Below, piece after piece: positions 46,112 through 53,984 of a stretch of DNA of 64,000 nt (the stretch's first letter is position 1; each line of letters starts with the position of its first letter). Made by a program: the position numbers and the translations under genes. The notes under the pieces were generated by a model. It was not told the DNA's origin. It ran no database searches and worked only from the letters and a program-made list of their open reading frames with translations. The DNA lies in contig NZ_JACJLV010000006.1 in the NCBI RefSeq assembly GCF_016902415.1, positions 1 through 64,000 on the forward strand, read 5' to 3'. Source of the DNA: Mordavella massiliensis. GTDB lineage: Bacteria > Bacillota > Clostridia > Lachnospirales > Lachnospiraceae.

Positions 46112-47659
46112 CTAACGTCCCCAGTATTTCTTATCCATGGTGCGGTACCCCACGGCTTCTTTCAGATGCCGGGCCAGGATCCGGTCGCTTTCTTCCAGAT
46201 CGGCAATGGTGCGGGCTGTTTTCAGGATCTTATGATACGTCCGGGCTGTCAGGTCCAGCGCCTGAAATGCTTTTTGCATCAGCTTCTCCCCTTCCCGGTC
46301 CAGGGCGCAGTATTGCTCCAGACTCTTACTGTCCAGCTGTGCATTTGCGCGGATCCCGGTTCCCAGGTATCGGCTTTCCTGGATCCTTCTTGCCCGGCAC
46401 ACCCTGTCCCGGATTTCTCTGGAAGTTTCTTCCTTTGGCGGCGTACCTTCCCTGGAAAGGCGCAGATCCTCATAAGCGGCTTTGGGCGCCTCCACGCACA
46501 GATCGATCCGGTCCAGAAAGGGCTGGCTGATCTTTCCCAGATATTGCCGGATCTGCCCCGGGGTGCAGCTGCATTTCCCCAGATCCGGATAATTTCCGCA
46601 GGGGCAGGGGTTCATCGCAGCCACCAGCATAAAATTTGCCGGGAACCGGTAGGTTCCGTGGGTTCTGGCGATGCAGACCGTGTGTTCCTCCAGAGGCTGG
46701 CGCAGGACTTCCAGCACCGGTTTCTGAAATTCCGTCAGCTCATCCAGGAACAGCACTCCGCCGTGGGCAAGGCTGATCTCCCCGGGCGACGGCGTCCGGC
46801 CTCCGCCGATCAGCGCGGCCTTTGTCACAGTATGGTGGACCTCACGGAACGGCCGCTCCGTAATCAGCGGGCGGCGCTCATCCACCAGCCCGAGGACACT
46901 GTAGACCGATGTCATCTCCAGGCTTTCTTCCCAGGCAGGCGGCGGCAGGATGGTGGGGATCCTCCTTGCGATCATGGACTTTCCGCTGCCGGGAGGCCCC
47001 ACCAGCAAAAGATTATGCCCGCCTGCGGCCGCAACTTCCGCCGCCCGCTTTACTGCCTGCTGCCCCCGGACTTCCGAAAAATCCGTGTTCTTTTCAGCTG
47101 TTTGCACATTTCCCGCACCCTCTCCGGAAAACGGGCAAAGCTCTATTTCTCCGTTCAGATAGGCCAGAAGCTGTCTGATATGCGATACGCCGATCACCGG
47201 GATCCCTTCCGCCAACGCCCCCTCCGGCCCGTTCCCTTCCGGCACGATACAAGCACGAAGCCCGGCCTTCCTGGCCTGCCAGACCACCGGCAGGATCCCA
47301 GGCACCTTCTTTACACTTCCATCCAGGCTCAGTTCTCCCACGATCAGGAGATTTTCCAGCCTGCCCGGCGGAATCATCCCCAGCACAGCCAGGATAGAAA
47401 CCGCAATCGGCAGATCATAAGAAGCCCCCTTTTTCCGCAGCGTAGCCGGCGCCAGATTTACCATGATCTTTTTCGGCGGAAGCTTCACATCCACATTCCG
47501 CAGCGCCGTACGCACCCGGTCCGCAGCCTCCTTCACCTCCGAAGAAAGATATCCCACCATATGCAGCATCGGCAGCCCGTTACTAATATCCGCCTCCACG
47601 CGGATCATCTCCACCTGCAGCCCCTGGATGCAGGCAGACGTTACACAACAAAACGCCAT
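46112..47659 (-). CDS. comM: ComM/YifB family Mg chelatase-like AAA+ ATPase
   Basis: Protein of 515 residues. The N-terminal Lon-protease-like fold starts MAFCCVTSACIQGLQVEMIR. The AAA+ module has Walker A VGPPGSGKSM and Walker B GGVLFLDEL, and a Mg_chelatase C-terminal lid. ComM is a hexameric helicase that promotes branch migration in transformation in gammaproteobacteria; the role in Clostridia is inferred. It starts the comM-dprA-topA-codY run. Confidence 0.95.
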   Translation of the reverse strand: MAFCCVTSACIQGLQVEMIRVEADISNGLPMLHMVGYLSSEVKEAADRVRTALRNVDVKLPPKKIMVNLAPATLRKKGASYDLPIAVSILAVLGMIPPGRLENLLIVGELSLDGSVKKVPGILPVVWQARKAGLRACIVPEGNGPEGALAEGIPVIGVSHIRQLLAYLNGEIELCPFSGEGAGNVQTAEKNTDFSEVRGQQAVKRAAEVAAAGGHNLLLVGPPGSGKSMIARRIPTILPPPAWEESLEMTSVYSVLGLVDERRPLITERPFREVHHTVTKAALIGGGRTPSPGEISLAHGGVLFLDELTEFQKPVLEVLRQPLEEHTVCIARTHGTYRFPANFMLVAAMNPCPCGNYPDLGKCSCTPGQIRQYLGKISQPFLDRIDLCVEAPKAAYEDLRLSREGTPPKEETSREIRDRVCRARRIQESRYLGTGIRANAQLDSKSLEQYCALDREGEKLMQKAFQALDLTARTYHKILKTARTIADLEESDRILARHLKEAVGYRTMDKKYWGR

Positions 47660-47813
47660 TCACACACCCCATTTCCAAAACATCATCCGTGAACATCGGC
47701 CGAAGCGGCCAACAGAACAAAAGAAATCCGGAACCCCGTCAGAAACAGCCAGAAGGCATCCGTTCCGGAAAGATAACAACATCATAGCCCATCTCCCCCG
47801 AAGCTGTCAATCG

Positions 47814-47912
47814 GGTACAGGGTAATTTCCAATTAGGTACAGGGTGAAACGCAAATGGGGACGTAGACTCTTTGCAAAGGACTACGTCCGTGTTCACACT
47901 TTGTTCACATTT
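47814..47912. repeat. Palindromic element E (degenerate copy) with tandem arm units
   Basis: Two 21-22-base GGTACAGGG units (47814-47835 and 47836-47856) lead into a decayed core GGACGTAG-actctttgcaaagga-CTACGTCC. The other flank, TTCACACTTTGTTCACATTT, is the outer arm of elements C and F with one change. It reaches into the 3' end of sigK, and the sigK stop (TGA) is in this arm. Confidence 0.8.
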
Positions 47913-48522
47913 CCCTGCGCAATTTTTCGATCGCGCTTTTTTCGATCCGCGAAACGTAAGAACGAGAGATGCCTAGCTGCCCGGCTATCTCCCGCTGGGT
48001 ATATTCTTCTTCGTTATACAGTCCGTAGCGCATTTTTAATACCAACCGTTCTCTTGGCGAGAGTTCGGATTCTACTTTTTGGTAAAGAAGGCGGATGTCT
48101 TCGCTTAGCTCGGCTTTCTGGTGTGCGTCTTCTTCCTCTGTCTCGATGATGTCGAAGAGCTGGATCTCGTTTCCTTCCCGGTCGGTGCCAATGGGTTCGT
48201 AGAGGGAGATTTCTCTGGATGATTTCTTCTTTGCCCGCAGGTACATCAGGATCTCATTTTCGATGCAGCGGGCCGCGTATGTGCCAAGGCGCACGCATTT
48301 TTCCGGGTTGAAGGTGACGACTGCCTTGATAAGCCCGATGGTCCCGATGGACAGAAGGTCTTCGGTTTCTTCTTCGCAGGTCTGGTACTTTTTTACGATA
48401 TGGGCTACGAGGCGCAGATTTCGTTCGATCAGTATATGCTTTGCCTCCAGGTCACCCTCTGTATATCTTTGCATATATTCTCTTTCTTCCGACGCTGTGA
48501 GGGGTTGGGGAAATGATTTCAA
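47905..48522 (-). CDS. sigK: RNA polymerase sporulation sigma factor SigK, without pro-sequence
   Basis: Late mother-cell sigma factor of 205 residues. Region 2 is ILIERNLRLVAHIVKKYQTC, SIGTIGLIKAVVTF and ARCIENEILMYLRAKKK; region 4 has QREIAGQLGISRSYVSRIEK. It starts KSFPQPLTASEE, so the 20-residue pro-peptide of Bacillus pro-sigma-K is absent, and an in-frame TAA lies just upstream of GTG 48531. I prefer the TTG at 48522, six bases after GAGGTG. The gene is uninterrupted: there is no skin element. The last Met and the stop lie in palindromic element E. Confidence 0.93.
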   Translation of the reverse strand: MKSFPQPLTASEEREYMQRYTEGDLEAKHILIERNLRLVAHIVKKYQTCEEETEDLLSIGTIGLIKAVVTFNPEKCVRLGTYAARCIENEILMYLRAKKKSSREISLYEPIGTDREGNEIQLFDIIETEEEDAHQKAELSEDIRLLYQKVESELSPRERLVLKMRYGLYNEEEYTQREIAGQLGISRSYVSRIEKSAIEKLRREM

Positions 48523-48550
48523 GAAAAGCACCTCTTAGCGTGTTTGCTAT

Positions 48551-48578
48551 TAATCTATGTCGCATTTTCTTTTTTTGT
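48551..48578 (-). promoter_or_regulatory. Candidate sigma-K/sigma-E-type promoter of sigK
   Basis: Minus-strand AC (48578-48577), 17-base spacer, CATAGATTA (48559-48551), which fits AC-N16/17-CATAnnnTA of sigma-K promoters and is close to the sigma-E -10. It would allow autocontrol. Confidence 0.35.
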
Positions 48579-48676
48579 GCTTTTCCATGTAATTTAATCT
48601 ATACAAAAACTCTGGAAAAAGTTATAGTAAATGTAAGATATGTAGTCGGATGTTTGTTTTCTGGCCGGAGATTTTT

Positions 48677-49948
48677 ATGAAGAGAACAACGAAAATGGCG
48701 CTGTTTTGCAGCCTGCTGATTATACTGGCCGCACAGTTCAGTGTAAATGTTTTTTTTGCGGATTTTGAGATTTCTATAGCAGTGGTCCTGCTGCCTGTTT
48801 TTTTATCTGTCTCGGACCGTTTTCCCCTGCTGCCGACAGCTTTTCTGTCTGCCGCCGGTGTTTTTTTGATGCGGCTGTTCCTGTCCTGGCTGCGGGGCGG
48901 CAGTCTTGACGCGGCAAGGACGCTTTCCCCGGAGATCCTTTTTTATGTCTGCTACGGAATCCTGTTGTTTGCGGCCAACCGGATCTACCGGAAAAAAGAT
49001 TTTGACCTTCGGAGCTTTCTTGTGATCCTGGCTCTTATTGATTATGTTTCCAATCTGACGGAGCTTTTCGTCCGGGAAGGCACCCGGGCTTTTGACCTTT
49101 CCGCCCAGGCCGGCATCTTTCTGGTGGCCGTCCTTCGTACTCTCCTTGTCTGGTGCATCCTTACGGCTATGGAACAGTACCGTATGTTTCTTCTTCGCAG
49201 AGAGCACGAAAAGCGCTATCAGGAGCTTTTGCTTCTGATCTCCCGGCTGAACGGCGAAGTCCTCTGGATGGATAAAAATACGGCGCTGATCGAAAAAACC
49301 ATGAGCACCGCCTACCGGCTGTATGACCAGCTAAAGGCCGATCCTTCGCAGGAAGCTGCCGCCCGGTCGGCTCTTGCCGTGGCCGGCGACGTCCATGAGA
49401 TCAAAAAGGAATATTTCCTGATCATGCGGGGGATTTCTGAAGTGCTGGATCAGGAACTGAAAAGCAGCGGCATGTACATGGATGAGATCCTGCACTTGTT
49501 AAAAGGCGCCCTCACCCGCCTGGGAAAAGAAAAAGGCAAAGAGGTCGTCTGCTCTATCCACTGCCCCCACAGACTCTACACCACCAGCCACTACGCCTGG
49601 ATGTCCGTTTTCCGTAACCTCTTTACCAACGCCCTGGAAGCAGAGACAGGCAGACTGGTACAGATCGAGGTGACGCAGAAATTTGCCGGGGAAACCTGCA
49701 TATTCCGGGTTACGGACCACGGGCCCGGCATTCCGGCGGAAAGTCAGGAGGAAATCTTTCAGCCCGGCTTTTCTACAAAGATCAACTATGAAACCGGCGA
49801 GATCAGCCGCGGCCTTGGGCTGAACCTGGTGCAGAACCTGGTGGAAGAACAGTTCCACGGCCAGATCCGCGTCTCTTCCCGGCCGGGCGAGACCACATTT
49901 ACCATACAGATACCAAAGACAGAATTTACGGAAGAAAGGATGATATGA
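48677..49948 (+). CDS. Membrane sensor histidine kinase (GlnK/YcbA-like)
   Basis: Sensor kinase of 423 residues. The N-terminal 170 residues hold about six membrane helices with little extracytoplasmic loop. The kinase part has a phospho-acceptor region GDVHEIKKEYFLIMRG, N box FRNLFTNALEAETG, G1 DHGPGIP, and G2 SRGLGLNLV. The ATG at 48677 follows GGAG; an ATG 27 bases upstream lacks a ribosome site. It overlaps the response regulator gene by one base. By the YcbB-type partner it resembles Bacillus GlnK, which senses glutamine; the ligand here is unknown. Confidence 0.87.
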   Translation: MKRTTKMALFCSLLIILAAQFSVNVFFADFEISIAVVLLPVFLSVSDRFPLLPTAFLSAAGVFLMRLFLSWLRGGSLDAARTLSPEILFYVCYGILLFAANRIYRKKDFDLRSFLVILALIDYVSNLTELFVREGTRAFDLSAQAGIFLVAVLRTLLVWCILTAMEQYRMFLLRREHEKRYQELLLLISRLNGEVLWMDKNTALIEKTMSTAYRLYDQLKADPSQEAAARSALAVAGDVHEIKKEYFLIMRGISEVLDQELKSSGMYMDEILHLLKGALTRLGKEKGKEVVCSIHCPHRLYTTSHYAWMSVFRNLFTNALEAETGRLVQIEVTQKFAGETCIFRVTDHGPGIPAESQEEIFQPGFSTKINYETGEISRGLGLNLVQNLVEEQFHGQIRVSSRPGETTFTIQIPKTEFTEERMI

Positions 49949-50829
49949 TGAAATTTTATCTGCTGGATGACGACAGAAATATCCGAAGGATCCTGACCCA
50001 GATCATTACCGACCGGGAGCTTGGGACCGTATGCGGCGCCGGAAGCAACGGCCACGAGGGGCTGGAGGAAGTCTTTGACCTGAAGCCGGACATCATCATC
50101 GCAGACCTTCTGATGCCGGAGATGGACGGGATCACGTTTGTAGAGCACGCCAGACCCGGTCTTCCCGACACTGCGTTTATCATGCTGTCCCAGGTTTCCT
50201 CCAAAGAAATGATCTCCGCCGCCTACGAGGCCGGCGTTGAATTCTTCATTCAAAAGCCCATCAACAGCATTGAGGTGGAAAATGTGATCCAGAAAGTCCG
50301 TCAGAATCTGACGATGAAGCGCACTCTCCAGAAGGTTCAGGAGCTTTTCACGGAAGACATCCCCGGAACGCTTCCGGAGGAATCAGAAACCATCACCACC
50401 GACGACGGGGACGAGACGCTCCCCTCCCACCAGGAATCTCTGGCAACGCTCCAGATCATCCTGCAGAGGCTGGGGATCAGCGGCGATATCGGCAGCCGGG
50501 ACATTACCACCGTGGTGGAATACATGATCCTGCACCACGCAAAAGCCGCCGACCTGACGCTCCACGAGTTGTGCAGCCAGTTTTGCGACTCTCCCAAATC
50601 CATGGAACAACGGATCCGGCGGGCGGCCGCGGCGGGACTTGTCAATCTGGCACACCTGGGACTGGAGGATTATGGAAATGAGATTTTTACGGAATACTCC
50701 AATACGCTTTACAATTTTGAACAGGTCCGAAAGGAAATGGATTATATCCGGGGACGCAGTGATAAACACGGCAATATCAAGATCCGCAATTTCCTGAATG
50801 CACTGGTCATGTACTGCGTGCACAAATAA
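49948..50829 (+). CDS. Response regulator with YcbB (GlnL-type) output domain
   Basis: Response regulator of 293 residues: receiver domain (MKFYLLDDDRNIRRIL, phospho-Asp in DIIIADLLMPEMDG, Lys in FFIQKPI), a Thr/Glu/Asp-rich linker, and a C-terminal YcbB domain (HELCSQFCDSPKSMEQRIRR, then AAAAGLVNLAHLGLEDYGNE). GlnL of Bacillus has the same layout and activates a glutaminase-transporter operon. ATG 49948 is seven bases from AGGA; ATG 49945 is also possible. Confidence 0.9.
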   Translation: MKFYLLDDDRNIRRILTQIITDRELGTVCGAGSNGHEGLEEVFDLKPDIIIADLLMPEMDGITFVEHARPGLPDTAFIMLSQVSSKEMISAAYEAGVEFFIQKPINSIEVENVIQKVRQNLTMKRTLQKVQELFTEDIPGTLPEESETITTDDGDETLPSHQESLATLQIILQRLGISGDIGSRDITTVVEYMILHHAKAADLTLHELCSQFCDSPKSMEQRIRRAAAAGLVNLAHLGLEDYGNEIFTEYSNTLYNFEQVRKEMDYIRGRSDKHGNIKIRNFLNALVMYCVHK

Positions 50830-50846
50830 TCTTCTTTCCACACAAA

Positions 50847-50903
50847 AATACGCATCCATATTTTGTCTATTTTGCACAAAATTTTATGGATGCGCATTTT
50901 TTT
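50847..50903 (+). terminator. Terminator after the two-component system
   Basis: Fourteen-base stem ATACGCATCCATA-type/TATGGATGCGCATT with one mismatch, followed by seven T. It separates the regulator genes from the permease. Confidence 0.85.
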
Positions 50904-50904
50904 A

Positions 50905-50940
50905 TTGTCTATTTTGATACGGTTTGAAACGGTTTGAAAC
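50905..50940 (+). promoter_or_regulatory. Candidate response-regulator operator: repeated boxes before the permease gene
   Basis: TTGTCTATTTTG occurs at 50863-50874 (in the terminator loop) and again at 50905-50916, 42 bases apart, about four helical turns. It is followed by a perfect tandem repeat of GGTTTGAAAC (50921-50930 and 50931-50940). Bacillus GlnL binds repeated TTTTGT boxes, which the first motif resembles. Confidence 0.5.
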
Positions 50941-51015
50941 CTCTGTTTTATATTTGTTTCATCAATCAATCAGTGGAACTTATTTATAAAATCAACAAGA
51001 AACGGAGGAACCTTT

Positions 51016-52032
51016 ATGATTACGATTTTATCTGGCGTTGGATTACTGCTGGCTGCGCTGGCCGGCTTCTCGCTTTTCAGCCTCAAGATGCCCAAAGGAC
51101 AGCTTGCCATGTCCGGCATGGCAAATGCGGCTGTCGCAACCTTTCTGGTGGAAGCGATCCACAAATATATCACCGGCGACCTTCTGGGCCTTTCCTTTTT
51201 CCGCACAGTAGGCGAAACATCCGGAAGCCTGGGCGGTGTAGCAGCCGCCATCATGGTGCCCTTAAGCATGGGAGCCAATCCGGTGCTTTCCGTGGTTGCC
51301 GGCGTAGCAGTGGGCTCTTACGGCATCCTGCCCGGCTTCATCGCGGGCTATCTGGTAGGCATGGTCTCACCCATCCTTGAGAAGAAACTGCCGGAAGGCT
51401 TAAATATCATCCTGGGCGCCCTGCTCATCGCTCCCTTTGCCCACCTGATCGCCTGGGCCTCTGACCCGGTCGTCTCGGTGGTGCTGACCCGCATCGGCGG
51501 AACCATTACCGCAGCCACCGAGCAGTCTCCCATCGTCATGGGCTTCCTCCTTGGCGGCATCATGAAAATGATCTGCACCTCTCCTTTAAGCTCTATGGCG
51601 CTGACCGCCATGCTGGGCCTCTCCGGCCTGCCGATGGGGATCGCGGCCATTGCCTGCGTGGGCGGCTCTTTCACCAACGGCATCATCTTCGCAAGACTGA
51701 AGCTTGGCGACAAGAGCAAGGTCGTGGCTGTCATGCTGGAGCCTCTGACTCAGGCGGACATTGTCACCTCCAACCCGATCCCGATCTACTGCTCCAATTT
51801 CTTTGGAGGCGGGCTGGCAGGCGTTTCCGCGGCCGTTTTCCACATCGTCAACAATGCGCCCGGCACTGCCTCCCCGATCCCGGGACTGTTAGCGCCCTTT
51901 GCCTTCAACCCGCCTTTACAGGTGATACTGGCTCTCGCCTTCGCCATCGCAGGCGGTTCCCTGGCAGGCTTTGTCGGCAGCCTGGTGTTCAAACGCCACA
52001 AAAAACGGGCATTAGTTCTCTGCTCTTCTTAA
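51016..52032 (+). CDS. PTS EIIC-like permease (PTS_EIIC_2 family), stand-alone
   Basis: Polytopic protein of 338 residues, Gly/Ala rich, with about ten membrane segments and the motif LTQADIVTSNPIPIYCSNFF, which I associate with the PTS_EIIC_2 family. No EIIA or EIIB domain is encoded with it, so it may not be a sugar phosphotransferase. It follows the two-component system and probably is its regulatory target. Its last 21 bases overlap the 3' end of trhP on the other strand. The ATG follows GGAGG. Confidence 0.8.
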   Translation: MITILSGVGLLLAALAGFSLFSLKMPKGQLAMSGMANAAVATFLVEAIHKYITGDLLGLSFFRTVGETSGSLGGVAAAIMVPLSMGANPVLSVVAGVAVGSYGILPGFIAGYLVGMVSPILEKKLPEGLNIILGALLIAPFAHLIAWASDPVVSVVLTRIGGTITAATEQSPIVMGFLLGGIMKMICTSPLSSMALTAMLGLSGLPMGIAAIACVGGSFTNGIIFARLKLGDKSKVVAVMLEPLTQADIVTSNPIPIYCSNFFGGGLAGVSAAVFHIVNNAPGTASPIPGLLAPFAFNPPLQVILALAFAIAGGSLAGFVGSLVFKRHKKRALVLCSS

Positions 52033-53241
52033 GATATCATAGCGCTCTGCCTTTCCGGCAAGGTCCACATACAGGACCTGCCTGGGATGCGGGGCGCTTT
52101 CCATTTCCTTTCCCTCTTCATCCAGGATCTTCCCGACCGTCACTTCTACATTTCTGCCGTCCGGCTTCATGATCTCGATGGTCTCTCCGACGGAAAATTT
52201 ATTTCTCTGTTCTATGCGGTACAGACCGTCCTTTTCTCCGCCGATGATCCCCAGGTAGGTATACTCTTTGATATACGTATTATTGTCATAGATCTGGGAA
52301 GTCTCGTCCGGTTTTCCAAAGTAGAATCCAGTAGTAAACTGCCGGTAGGTGCAGTCCTTGATCTGATCCAGATACCAGGGCATATTGGCTTCGTATTTTT
52401 CCGGATCTTCCAGATAATCATCGATGGCCTTCCGGTAAGTCCTGGCCACCGTGGCCACATAAAGCGCCGTCTTCATCCGTCCCTCGATCTTAAAGCTGTC
52501 GATGCCTGCATCGATCATTTCCGGAATGTGTTCGATCATGCACAGATCCTTGGAATTAAAAATATACGTTCCCCGCTCATTTTCATAGACCGGCATATAC
52601 TCGCCAGGCCTTGTCTCTTCCACCACCGCATATTTCCAGCGGCAGGGGTGGGTGCAGGCCCCCTGGTTAGCGTCCCGCCCGGTAAAGTAATTGCTCAGAA
52701 GGCAGCGCCCGGAATACGAAATGCACATAGCGCCATGAATGAAGCTTTCGATCTCCATTTTCTCCGGAATGCGTTCGCGGATCTCCCGGATCTCCTTTAG
52801 CGAAAGCTCTCTGGCAGACACCACCCGCTTTGCCCCCTGCTTCCACCAGAAGAGATAAGTCCCGTAATTGGTGTTGTTGGCCTGGGTGCTGATGTGCCGC
52901 TCAATCTCCGGGCAGATCTCTTTTGCCAGTTCAAAGATGGCCGGGTCGGCAATGATCAGTGCGTCCGGCTTTAACTCTTTTAATTCTTTTAAATACTCCT
53001 CCACTCCCGGAAGGTCGTCATTATGGGCCAGGATATTGACGGTCACATGCACTTTCGCCCCGTGCGCATGGGCAAAGGCAATGCCCTCCCGCATATCCTC
53101 CATTGAGAAATTCTTGGCCTTGGCCCTCAGGCCAAAGGCTTCGCCGCCGATATAAACCGCATCGGCCCCAAAAACCACCGCAGTCTTCAGAACCTCCAGA
53201 CTGCTGGCGGGTATCAGTAATTCCGGCCGTTTCCTTTCCAT
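52012..53241 (-). CDS. trhP: U32 family peptidase-like tRNA hydroxylation protein TrhP
   Basis: Protein of 409 residues in the U32 family. It opens MERKRPELLIPASSLEVLKT. The cluster-binding part has IHGAMCISYSGRCLLSNYF and ANQGACTHPCRWKYA, giving the Cys set of the tRNA and rRNA hydroxylase group. With TrmR just upstream it should make 5-hydroxyuridine at tRNA position 34 using prephenate (Bacillus YrrN/YrrO). A single protein is found here. The ATG at 53241 follows AAGGAG. Confidence 0.88.
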   Translation of the reverse strand: MERKRPELLIPASSLEVLKTAVVFGADAVYIGGEAFGLRAKAKNFSMEDMREGIAFAHAHGAKVHVTVNILAHNDDLPGVEEYLKELKELKPDALIIADPAIFELAKEICPEIERHISTQANNTNYGTYLFWWKQGAKRVVSARELSLKEIREIRERIPEKMEIESFIHGAMCISYSGRCLLSNYFTGRDANQGACTHPCRWKYAVVEETRPGEYMPVYENERGTYIFNSKDLCMIEHIPEMIDAGIDSFKIEGRMKTALYVATVARTYRKAIDDYLEDPEKYEANMPWYLDQIKDCTYRQFTTGFYFGKPDETSQIYDNNTYIKEYTYLGIIGGEKDGLYRIEQRNKFSVGETIEIMKPDGRNVEVTVGKILDEEGKEMESAPHPRQVLYVDLAGKAERYDILRRAEN

Positions 53242-53260
53242 GAATCCAATTCTCCTTTCA

Positions 53261-53905
53261 TCAGGCTTTTTTCACCGTCAGAGCCACCCCGTCGCCCAGA
53301 GGCAGGATGCTGGTCATAAGATCCTCCCTGTGCTTCAGCTCGTAGAGATACTCCCGCATCCGGCTGTGGATCGTCCGGTCTCTTCTTTCCACCGCAAAGC
53401 GGGATTCAATAAGACTGCCGTCCTGCAGCACATTGTCCGACATCAGCACGCCCCCCGGCGTCAGAAGCCTTAGAACTTCCGGCAGATAATGGGGGTACTG
53501 GCCTTTCGCCGCATCCATAAACACAAAATCAAAGAGCCCGTCAAGAGACCTCAAAACCTCCATGGCGTCCCCCTCGATCAGCGTGATCTGCTCCTCTTTC
53601 CCGGCTCTTCGAAAATTCTGCCGGGCAATCGGGATCCGCTTTTCATACTTTTCTATCGTCGTAATATGGGCGCCCTCCGGCAGATACTCACTCATCAAAA
53701 GCGCCGAAAAACCCACTGCTGTCCCCACTTCCAGCACCCTTGCGGGCCGCAGCATGGTAAGCAGCGTTTTCAAAAGACTCTGCGTTTCCTTGCGGATGAT
53801 CGGCACATAAGAGGCAAGCGCCTCCTGCTCAATCTCCTCCAGAAGCGGATTTTCCGGGCTCTCCAGCGACCGCAGGTAGACCGCGATCCGTTCATTTCTA
53901 TCCAT
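53261..53905 (-). CDS. trmR: tRNA 5-hydroxyuridine methyltransferase TrmR (YrrM-type O-methyltransferase)
   Basis: SAM-dependent O-methyltransferase of 214 residues. The SAM motif is RVLEVGTAVGFSALLM, with the metal site FVFMDAAKGQYPHYL and GVLMSDNVLQDG. It is 19 bases upstream of trhP, as in Bacillus yrrMNO, where the product methylates ho5U34 to mo5U34. The ATG at 53905 follows GGGGTG, and this ribosome-site region lies next to the arm of palindromic element F. Confidence 0.9.
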   Translation of the reverse strand: MDRNERIAVYLRSLESPENPLLEEIEQEALASYVPIIRKETQSLLKTLLTMLRPARVLEVGTAVGFSALLMSEYLPEGAHITTIEKYEKRIPIARQNFRRAGKEEQITLIEGDAMEVLRSLDGLFDFVFMDAAKGQYPHYLPEVLRLLTPGGVLMSDNVLQDGSLIESRFAVERRDRTIHSRMREYLYELKHREDLMTSILPLGDGVALTVKKA

Positions 53906-53907
53906 AA

Positions 53908-53984
53908 GGTACACCCCATTTCGCAATTTGGGACGTAGACCTTTGCAAAAGGTCTACGTCCCCGTTCACATTTTGTTCACATTT
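53908..53984. repeat. Palindromic element F
   Basis: One 22-base GGTACA-type arm unit (53908-53929), a core GGGACGTAGACCTT-N5-AAGGTCTACGTCCC (53930-53943 and 53949-53962), then CGTTCACATTTTGTTCACATTT, the arm of element C. The stop codon of RNase J (53983-53985) is at its right end and the start of trmR is at its left end. Confidence 0.87.

Noticed and set aside
45488-47692. Very long open frame on the plus strand opposite dprA and comM
   Set aside because: It lies entirely antisense to two well-supported genes, has no family signature and has a His/Pro/Arg-rich composition typical of reverse-complement shadows.
50921-50940. CRISPR-like repeat
   Set aside because: Only two immediately adjacent 10-base copies without spacers; better explained as a protein-binding site. 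No cas genes are present in the window.
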